This document shows, piece after piece, positions 4,742 to 9,986 of a stretch of DNA of 9,986 nt. Origin of the DNA: Planctomycetales bacterium (GTDB lineage Bacteria; Planctomycetota; Planctomycetia; Gemmatales; Gemmataceae); contig JAGVLI010000361.1 of assembly GCA_020054355.1 (NCBI GenBank), forward strand, positions 1 through 9,986. Reading direction: 5' to 3'. The position numbers and the translations under genes are program-made. The notes under the pieces are model-generated. The model was not told where the DNA came from, made no database searches, and was given only the letters and a program-made list of their open reading frames with translations. Positions within the stretch are counted from its first letter, which is position 1, and every line of letters begins with the position of its first letter.

Positions 4742-6559
4742 GTGAAACGGTTGCTCTCCCGACTGCTGGCCGTCCCCCTGTGCTTGTTGTTGCTGGCTCC
4801 GCTGTCGGTCGCGGCCCAAGCGCCCGACGCCAAAACTACCGAGGCCAAGGCGCCCGAGGCCAAGGCACCCGAAACCCCGCCGGACGAAAACGCTCCCGCG
4901 GCGATCACCAACAAGGACTGGAAAGCCGCCAACGACAACGTCGCAACCGCCCGCTCCAGCGGCGACATTGCCTGGATGTTGACCTCGAGCGCGCTGGTAC
5001 TGTTCATGGTGCCGGGCTTGGCCCTTTTTTATGGCGGGATGGTGCGGCGCAAGAACGTCCTGGCGACGATGATGCAGAGCATGGTCTGCCTGGCCGTGGT
5101 CGGCGTCTACTGGATCGCCATCGGCTACTGCCTGGCTTTCGGTCAAACGCAAGGCGGTTGGATCGGCTGGAGTCCGGACAAATTGCTCTTCCTGGCTGGG
5201 GTCAAGCCCAATGAAGGGTTGGCCGGCCTGAACATTCCGATCTACGCCCATGTCATGTTCCAGGGGATGTTTGCGATCATCACACCGGCGCTGATCTCCG
5301 GTGCGATCGCCGAGCGCATCCGCTTCGGCCCTTACTGCCTGTTCGTCATCCTTTGGGTCACGCTGGTCTACTGCCCGCTGGCCCACTGGGTCTGGGCGAT
5401 GAACTGGTGGGGCGACATCACTGTGGACGGCGAACTCAAAGCAGCAGGCTCCGCGATGGTGGGCTACCTCGGCAAGGAAGGCGCGCTCGACTTCGCGGGC
5501 GGCACCGTCGTGCATATCGCGGCGGGTCTTTCGGGCCTCGCCGCCATCTTGGTCCTGCGCAAACGGCTCGGCTACCCCGAGCACGCCTTCCACCCGAACA
5601 GCATGGTGCTGACGCTCCTGGGCGCTGGCCTGCTGTGGTTTGGCTGGTTCGGCTTCAATGGCGGCAGCGCCGGAGGCAGCAGCACGCTGGCCGTCTCCGC
5701 CTTCGCCGCGACCCAAGCAGCCGCAGCTGCGGCGGCTCTGAGCTGGATGGTGGCCGAATGGATCCACAAGGGCAAGCCGACCGCCCTCGGCTGGGCGTCC
5801 GGCGTGGTGGCTGGCTTGGTGGCAGTTACCCCGGCTTCCGGCTTTATCCCGATGTGGGCCGGCTTGGCCATCGGCCTGGTGGCTGGCGTGCTGTGCTACG
5901 TTGCAGTGTGCCTGAAGCCGAAATTCGGTTACGACGATTCGCTGGATGCTTTCGGCGTCCACGGCATCGGGGGGTTCTTGGGCGCGGTCCTCACCGGTGT
6001 CTTCTGCTACAAGTACGTCAATGGGGCGGGCGCTGACGGCTGGATTGCCACCGGCCTTTCGACGCAGTTCATGATTCAGTTGAAGGCTGCCGCCGTCTCG
6101 GCCGCCTTTGCCTTCGTCGTCACCTTGGTGCTGGCGAAGATCATCGACGACATGTTCGGCCTGATTACCGATGCCAAGTCCGAAACCGATGGTCTGGACC
6201 GCACCGAGCACGGCGAAGTCGGCTTCGATCTCGGCCTGGCCCTGGAATCGGTGGCATCGGTGGACCACCCGCCCACCGAACCCCGGTCGGCCGCCGTCCC
6301 GCCGAACGGTCACAAGGGCTTCTCGGTGGTCGTCGATGGCGCCAGCACCGCCGAATTGATGGACACCTGGTCCACGCTGTGTCAGTCCGGCAACGGCCCG
6401 CCTTCGCCCGAGTTCAAGGCCGTCTATCCGTACATGACTTTGGTGGAGGGGAACCGCTTCTTCTTCCGCGGCGGCGATCCCAGCACGATCAGCCGGAACA
6501 TGCAGTCCTTGTTCCAGGAGCGCATGAAAAGCGCCAACTTGCAGGCGCACGTCGAATAG
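4742..6559 (+). CDS. amt: Ammonium transporter (Amt/AmtB) with extra C-terminal domain
   Basis: A 605-residue inner-membrane ammonium channel/transporter. Residues 1-25 are a signal peptide, as in many mature AmtB proteins; 26-50 is a Pro/Ala/Lys spacer with a short tandem repeat (EAKAP twice). The Amt core runs from about 75 to 475 with multiple membrane helices. Aligned by eye to E. coli AmtB, the key residues are present: gate Phe177 (F107) and Phe305 (F215), Trp218 (W148), Asp250 (D160), Ser309 (S219), and the twin pore histidines His258 (in FAGGTVVHI) and His407 (in FGVHGIGG). The cytoplasmic tail that receives PII (GLDRTEHGE, about 484-492) is intact. Beyond it lie about 110 further residues: a Pro-rich linker (about 509-523) and a compact alpha/beta-looking segment (525-605) that I do not recognise. 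GTG start with a good ribosome binding site; a sigma-54 promoter lies upstream. The following PII gene is the usual partner, which plugs the channel when ammonium is plentiful. Confidence 0.96.
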   Translation: MKRLLSRLLAVPLCLLLLAPLSVAAQAPDAKTTEAKAPEAKAPETPPDENAPAAITNKDWKAANDNVATARSSGDIAWMLTSSALVLFMVPGLALFYGGMVRRKNVLATMMQSMVCLAVVGVYWIAIGYCLAFGQTQGGWIGWSPDKLLFLAGVKPNEGLAGLNIPIYAHVMFQGMFAIITPALISGAIAERIRFGPYCLFVILWVTLVYCPLAHWVWAMNWWGDITVDGELKAAGSAMVGYLGKEGALDFAGGTVVHIAAGLSGLAAILVLRKRLGYPEHAFHPNSMVLTLLGAGLLWFGWFGFNGGSAGGSSTLAVSAFAATQAAAAAAALSWMVAEWIHKGKPTALGWASGVVAGLVAVTPASGFIPMWAGLAIGLVAGVLCYVAVCLKPKFGYDDSLDAFGVHGIGGFLGAVLTGVFCYKYVNGAGADGWIATGLSTQFMIQLKAAAVSAAFAFVVTLVLAKIIDDMFGLITDAKSETDGLDRTEHGEVGFDLGLALESVASVDHPPTEPRSAAVPPNGHKGFSVVVDGASTAELMDTWSTLCQSGNGPPSPEFKAVYPYMTLVEGNRFFFRGGDPSTISRNMQSLFQERMKSANLQAHVE

Positions 6560-6603
6560 CAAACCGTCCGCGAGCAGTTCGCTCGGCGGCACTGAAGCGG
6601 CAC

Positions 6604-6634
6604 GAAGCCCACGGACCACGGGTCCGTGGGCTTC
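6604..6634 (+). promoter_or_regulatory. 14-bp hairpin between amt and glnK
   Basis: A perfect 14-bp stem (6604-6617 with 6621-6634) closes a 3-base ACG loop, 44 bases after the amt stop and 58 bases before glnK. There is no T-run, only ACTTTG, so full termination is unlikely. It more likely protects the amt 3' end, marks a processing site, or lowers readthrough so that amt and glnK are made in unequal amounts. Confidence 0.6.
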
Positions 6635-6692
6635 ACTTTGAAATAGCGTGTTTCGACCTCTCCCCCGCTCCCTGACGTGAAGGATTGATCGG

Positions 6693-7046
6693 ATGAAATA
6701 CATCGTGGCCATTATCCGCCCCGAAAAGCTCGAGGCCGTCCAGGCGGCGCTGAACGAGCGCGACATCTACCTGATGACGGTCAGCGACGTGCGCGGCTGC
6801 GGCCGGCAACGCGGCTACACCGAGGTGTATCGCGGCAAGGAGTTCCAGGTCCGGCTGCTGCCCAAGCTCAAGCTGGAAATCGGCGTCAATGACGCCTTCG
6901 TGCAGGCGACCATCGAGGCGATCGTCCACGCCGCCCGCTCCGGAGAAACCGGCCAGATCGGCGACGGCAAGATCTTCGTCATGCCGCTGGAGGATTGCGT
7001 CCGCATCCGCACTGGTGAATGCGGCGGTCAGGCCATCGGGCCGTAA
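6693..7046 (+). CDS. glnK: PII family nitrogen regulatory protein (second copy), amt partner
   Basis: A 117-residue PII protein directly downstream of amt, hence the GlnK-type regulator expected to bind the transporter's cytoplasmic face. Conserved features are the N-terminal MKYIVAIIRP, T-loop residues Gln39 and Tyr46, Lys58, B-loop GDGKIF and RIRTGE near the C-terminus. The residue matching uridylylated Tyr51 of E. coli is Phe51. It differs from the first PII at 20 of 117 positions; most changes cluster at 70-88 (the helix and loop before the B-loop), while the first 31 residues are identical. GAAGGA (6679-6684) lies 8 bases before the ATG. It is probably cotranscribed with amt through the 6604-6634 hairpin and ends at a hairpin shared with the convergent dxs operon. 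Confidence 0.95.
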   Translation: MKYIVAIIRPEKLEAVQAALNERDIYLMTVSDVRGCGRQRGYTEVYRGKEFQVRLLPKLKLEIGVNDAFVQATIEAIVHAARSGETGQIGDGKIFVMPLEDCVRIRTGECGGQAIGP

Positions 7047-7053
7047 TCAAAAG

Positions 7054-7091
7054 CGCTGGCGGCTTCGCAGAGTTTTGCGAAGCCGCCAGCG
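7054..7091. terminator. Shared hairpin between convergent glnK and dxs
   Basis: A perfect 16-bp stem (7054-7069 with 7076-7091) closes a 6-base loop. It lies 7 bases after the glnK stop and 17 bases after the dxs stop. Read on the minus strand it is followed by CTTTTGATTA, a fair U-tract, so it is mainly a dxs terminator. On the plus strand no T-run follows, so it may only stop or stabilise the glnK transcript weakly. The ten bases GCCGCCAGCG of the right arm recur at 7098-7107, giving an alternative pairing partner. Confidence 0.8.
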
Positions 7092-7108
7092 GTCTCGGCC
7101 GCCAGCGA

Positions 7109-9037
7109 TCAATTCGGATTCGCGACTACCCGTTCGCCGGCTGTCTGACCGCGTACCGTCTTGCAAATACCGTTCACATCCAGGCTCAGGTCGGCCAGCA
7201 GTTCGCCGCGCTCGGCATGTTCCACGAACCGATCCGGAATGCCCAGCCGGACGATATTGCGCGCGTCGAGTCCAGCCGCGTTGGCCGCTTCCAGCACCGC
7301 GCTGCCGAAGCCGCCTTCCAGCGTGCCTTCTTCCACCGTGATGACGAACGGCAGTTGCTCCACCGCTCGCAGGATCGTCGGGCGGTCCAGCGGCTTGGCG
7401 AAGCGTGCATTGATGACCGTCAATTCCAGGCCATCCTCCTGCTTGAGCCTCTCGGCGGCCTTGACGCAATTCGGCAGGAGGCTGCCGAAAGCGATCAACG
7501 CGCCATCACCGCCCCATTCGAGGATTTCCGCCTGGCCCAGTTCCACCGGCGCAGCGCCGCGTTCCACTTTTTCCAGGTTCGCCTTGGGATAGCGCAGCGA
7601 CACCGGACCGCTGTGATTCAGGGCGAACTTGAGCATCAGGGGTACGTCCAGTTCATCGCCAGGGGCCATGACCGCGAAGTTCGGGAACAACCGCAGGTAA
7701 GGAATGTCGAAGACGCCGTGATGCGTCGGGCCGTCCGGTCCAGTCAGGCCGGCGCGGTCCAGGCAGAGCGTGACGGGCAGGTCCTGCAAGGCGACTTCCT
7801 GAAACAGCTGGTCGAACGAGCGCTGCAGGAACGTGGAGTAGATCGCCACGATGGGCCGAGTCCCGGCCTTGGCCATGCCGGCGGCGAAGGCTACCGCGTG
7901 CGATTCGCAGATGCCCACGTCGAAGAAGCGGTCGGCGAAATCGTTGCGGACTTTTTCGAGCTTGTTCCCCTGGCACATCGCCGCCGTGATGACCGCGACC
8001 TGCGGGTTATCCTGCATGGCCTGGTAGATGGCGGCGCTGGCGGCATCCGTGTAAGCCTTGGAGCCGCCGCGTTTCAACGACAGGATGGTCCGCTCCGGGC
8101 CGACCTTCTCGAAGACCGGCGGCGTGTGGTAAGTCACCGGGTCTTCACTGGCTTGCGGGACGCCGTGACCCTTCTCGGTCAGGACATGCAGCAGCACCGG
8201 GCCTTTCTGGTCCTTCAACTCGCGCAGCCAGCGGCGCAGCGTGGGCAGGTCGTGGCCGTCCACCGGGCCGAAGTAGCGGAAGCCCATCTCCTCGAAGAGC
8301 ATGCCGCCGGTGAGGAACGCCTTCAGCCCATCGCGCAGCTGGCAGAGCGCCTCCTGGGCCACGCCGCCCACCAGCGGGATATGCTTGAGCATGTCGCGGA
8401 TGGTGCGCTTCGAGTCCTGATAGAAGGTGGTCAGCCTGGCGCGGTCCAGGCAGCGGGCCAGGCCGCCGGTGCGCGGGCAAATCGACATCTGGTTGTCGTT
8501 GAGGATGACCAGCAAGTTCTTGTTCAGGCCCCCGGCGTTGTTCAGCGCCTCGAAGACGATGCCCGACGGCAACGCGCCATCGCCGATGACCGCGACGCTA
8601 TGGCGTTCGTCGGCTTCGTTGCCGACGCCGCGTGCCGCGATTTCGTCGCCGACCTTCAGGCCGAGGGCGCAGGAGATGCTGCAACCGGCGTGGCCGGTCA
8701 TGAACAGGTCGAAGGGGCTTTCGTGCGGATTGGGATAACCCATCAGCCCGCCGCGCGTGCGGATGCTGTCGAACTGGGGGAATCTTCCGGTAATGAGCTT
8801 GTGCGGATAAATCTGGTGGCCGGTGTCCCAGATCAGCCGGTCCTGGCGGAAGTCGAAGGTCAGGTGCAGGGCCAAGCACAGCTCGACCACACCGAGATTG
8901 CTGGCGAAGTGGGCCGGCCGGATGCTGAGCACCCGCACCAGCTCGTCGCGCATTTCCTGGGCCAGCTGCGCCAGCTGGTCCTCGGTCAGTGTTTGCAGGT
9001 CGGCCGGGCTGGCGATCTTCGACAGTAGCTGGCTCAT
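7109..9037 (-). CDS. dxs: 1-deoxy-D-xylulose-5-phosphate synthase
   Basis: A 642-residue thiamine-diphosphate enzyme of the cytoplasm that joins pyruvate and glyceraldehyde-3-phosphate to DXP, the first step of the MEP isoprenoid pathway and a source for thiamine and pyridoxal. From the preferred start: His43 in AHFASNLG and His74 in DTGHQIYPHK (substrate/cofactor histidines), the ThDP motif GDG at 152-154 through NDN at 180-182, catalytic Glu378 in ICESHAVAFAAG, then STFLQRSFDQ, DRAGLTGPDGPTHHG and the C-terminal transketolase domain with VEEGTLEGGFGS. The length is normal for Dxs (about 620-650). The start at 9037 (MSQLLSKI) is preferred because AAAGGA (minus strand, 9046-9051) lies 8 bases before it and Dxs proteins usually begin close to this LL-KI-SP-DL segment. 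An in-frame ATG at 9058 would add seven residues, but sits inside a short tandem repeat and lacks a good ribosome binding site. It follows ispA after about 100 bases on the same strand. Confidence 0.97.
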   Translation of the reverse strand: MSQLLSKIASPADLQTLTEDQLAQLAQEMRDELVRVLSIRPAHFASNLGVVELCLALHLTFDFRQDRLIWDTGHQIYPHKLITGRFPQFDSIRTRGGLMGYPNPHESPFDLFMTGHAGCSISCALGLKVGDEIAARGVGNEADERHSVAVIGDGALPSGIVFEALNNAGGLNKNLLVILNDNQMSICPRTGGLARCLDRARLTTFYQDSKRTIRDMLKHIPLVGGVAQEALCQLRDGLKAFLTGGMLFEEMGFRYFGPVDGHDLPTLRRWLRELKDQKGPVLLHVLTEKGHGVPQASEDPVTYHTPPVFEKVGPERTILSLKRGGSKAYTDAASAAIYQAMQDNPQVAVITAAMCQGNKLEKVRNDFADRFFDVGICESHAVAFAAGMAKAGTRPIVAIYSTFLQRSFDQLFQEVALQDLPVTLCLDRAGLTGPDGPTHHGVFDIPYLRLFPNFAVMAPGDELDVPLMLKFALNHSGPVSLRYPKANLEKVERGAAPVELGQAEILEWGGDGALIAFGSLLPNCVKAAERLKQEDGLELTVINARFAKPLDRPTILRAVEQLPFVITVEEGTLEGGFGSAVLEAANAAGLDARNIVRLGIPDRFVEHAERGELLADLSLDVNGICKTVRGQTAGERVVANPN

Positions 9038-9039
9038 GT

Positions 9040-9082
9040 CCGTGATCCTTTCGTCCATGGTCCGTGATCCGCGGTCCGCAAT
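9040..9082 (-). repeat. Degenerate heptanucleotide tandem repeat at the dxs start
   Basis: Read on the minus strand, the region is a run of 7-base units of the form A(T/C)CANGG: ATTGCGG, ACCGCGG, ATCACGG, ACCATGG, then an 8-base ACGAAAGG, then ATCACGG, directly before the dxs ATG. The two exact ATCACGG copies are 22 bases apart, seen as GGATCACGGAC twice. The 8-base unit supplies the AAAGGA ribosome binding site. Such short tandemly repeated heptads are known as intergenic elements in some bacteria. Confidence 0.65.
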
Positions 9083-9139
9083 CCATTCGACGGAAGGGGC
9101 GAAGCAATCGGTGCCGACAGGCTTTCGGCTCGTCGCACT

Positions 9140-9986
9140 TCAACGATCGCGGTGCAGCACCAGCTGCACCAAGTCGATCAGGCGCTGGGCTTTTTCCCCC
9201 AGTGGGTCCAAGGCATGTCGGGCGTCGTCGGCCAATTGCTCGGCACGGCGGCGCGATTCCGGGACTCCCAGCAATGCGGGGTAGGTTAATTTACCACGAA
9301 CCGCATCCTTTTGTACACGCTTCCCGGTCTGTGCGGCGCTGCCCTCGACGTCCAGCAGGTCGTCGGTGATCTGAAACAACTGGCCGAAGCAGCAGCCAAA
9401 GCGGCCCAGGGCGTCGCGCACGGCAGGATCGACACCTTCCGGGCGTTCCCCCTGAGCGACCCATTGCCCCAGTCGGAGACAGGCGCGAAACAGCGCGCCG
9501 GTCTTGCGGGCGTGTATGTCTTCGAGAGCGGGCAGGGCAGCGCTCCCCTCCGGGTCGCGGCTAAACGCCTTCTGCTCCCACGCCAGGTCCAGCACTTGAC
9601 CGCCGACCATGCCGGCCGCTCCCGCGCCGCGTGCCAGCTCCAGAGTACAACCGGCAGCGGTGCGCGGCGGATAACAGTCCGCCAGCACCTGGAAGGCCAG
9701 GGTCAGCAGCGCATCGCCCGCCAGGATGGCCGTGGCCTCGTCGAACTGCTTGTGGCAAGTCGGCAGGCCGCGGCGCAAATCATCATCGTCCATCGCCGGC
9801 AGGTCGTCGTGGATCAGCGAATAGGTATGCACCATCTCGACCGCACAGGCGGCTGGCAGCGGGTTTCCGCTGTCCTCGGAAGGCTGACGCCCCCCGGTGG
9901 CCTCGGCCGCCAGCATCAGCAGCAACGGCCGTAGCCGCTTGCCGGGCGCCAGCAGGCTGTAACGCATGGCTTCCAGCAGCGCCGGC
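9140..9986 (-). CDS. ispA: Farnesyl/geranylgeranyl diphosphate synthase, IspA type (5' end beyond the window)
   Basis: 281 residues of a cytoplasmic trans-isoprenyl diphosphate synthase that adds IPP to allylic diphosphates to give C15 (or longer) chains. Visible motifs, counted from the Met coded at 9967: GKRLRP (9-14), first Asp-rich motif DDLPAMDDDD (54-63) within SLIHDDLPAMDDDDLRRG, KTGALF (155-160), second Asp-rich motif DDLLD (202-206), and GKLTYPALLG near the C-terminus. The four-residue spacing inside the first motif is that of bacterial IspA. The reading frame continues upstream of that Met as PALLEA up to the window edge, and Met in EAMRYSLL is an internal conserved position, so the real start is outside; about 15-20 residues are missing compared with E. 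coli IspA (299). A stretch around 131-147 is several residues longer than in E. coli. It is followed by dxs, the common bacterial order. Product length (C15 or C20) cannot be settled by eye. Confidence 0.95.
   Translation of the reverse strand, partial: PALLEAMRYSLLAPGKRLRPLLLMLAAEATGGRQPSEDSGNPLPAACAVEMVHTYSLIHDDLPAMDDDDLRRGLPTCHKQFDEATAILAGDALLTLAFQVLADCYPPRTAAGCTLELARGAGAAGMVGGQVLDLAWEQKAFSRDPEGSAALPALEDIHARKTGALFRACLRLGQWVAQGERPEGVDPAVRDALGRFGCCFGQLFQITDDLLDVEGSAAQTGKRVQKDAVRGKLTYPALLGVPESRRRAEQLADDARHALDPLGEKAQRLIDLVQLVLHRDR

Noticed and set aside
4574..6766. 730-residue open frame on the minus strand opposite amt
   Set aside because: It mirrors amt in a high-GC genome, where antisense frames stay open. 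Its product is rich in Gly, Ala, Arg, Gln and His with no recognisable domain, while the plus strand encodes an unmistakable Amt.
7019..9028. 669-residue open frame on the plus strand opposite dxs
   Set aside because: It is a shadow of dxs, which has every expected motif; the frame begins inside glnK with no ribosome binding site and resembles no known protein.
9038..9058. Upstream ATG for dxs at 9058
   Set aside because: It lies in the CCATGGT unit of a tandem repeat without a good ribosome binding site, and the ATG at 9037 has AAAGGA 8 bases before it. It remains possible and would add only seven residues.
9140..9967. Treating Met at 9967 as the ispA start
   Set aside because: The frame stays open to the window edge as PALLEA, matching the family sequence before this internal Met, so the gene is cut by the window rather than starting there.
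1..9986. CRISPR arrays, tRNA or rRNA genes, insertion sequences, phage genes
   Set aside because: No spaced direct-repeat arrays, no RNA gene signatures and no transposase or integrase frames were found on either strand.

Overview
The window is high-GC bacterial chromosome. A BBP2-type outer-membrane porin with an added Cys-rich, Lys/Glu-rich N-terminus, a PII/Amt nitrogen module, small secreted Cys-rich peptides and a degenerate heptanucleotide repeat together suggest a planctomycete, perhaps near Gemmata. That placement is inference; no rRNA or tRNA is present to confirm it.

Left part, plus strand (1-2780): a PII signal protein gene (86-439) is preceded by a hairpin and closed by a textbook intrinsic terminator (501-538). 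After a 300-base non-coding stretch comes a 598-residue porin (839-2635), closed by a 19-bp hairpin.

Middle part, plus strand (2780-4420): a compact metal/thiol-looking accessory block. It holds a secreted peptide with three Cys-Cys pairs (2900-3127), a four-helix membrane protein of unknown function (3184-3699), then, after a strong terminator, a two-gene operon of a CsoR/FrmR-family repressor (3866-4159) and a 60-residue secreted CxxCC peptide (4186-4368). The operon has a readable sigma-70 promoter overlapped by a G/C-tract operator of the CsoR type, and its own terminator. This block is the least conventional part of the window.

Right-centre, plus strand (4420-7046): an ammonium transporter (4742-6559) with an unusual C-terminal extra domain, followed by a second PII gene (6693-7046) whose product is 83% identical to the first. 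A good -24/-12 (sigma-54) promoter lies upstream of amt, as expected for nitrogen-regulated amt-glnK. Both PII proteins lack the Tyr51 that GlnD uridylylates in enterobacteria. The first PII gene probably belongs to a second, similar cassette lying mostly outside the window.

Right end, minus strand (7109-9986): ispA (5' end beyond the window) followed by dxs, the common isoprenoid-precursor pair: Dxs makes DXP for the MEP pathway and IspA condenses the resulting C5 units to C15 or longer. This operon runs towards glnK, and the two converge on a shared 16-bp hairpin (7054-7091). A degenerate 7-bp tandem repeat sits exactly over the dxs translation start region.
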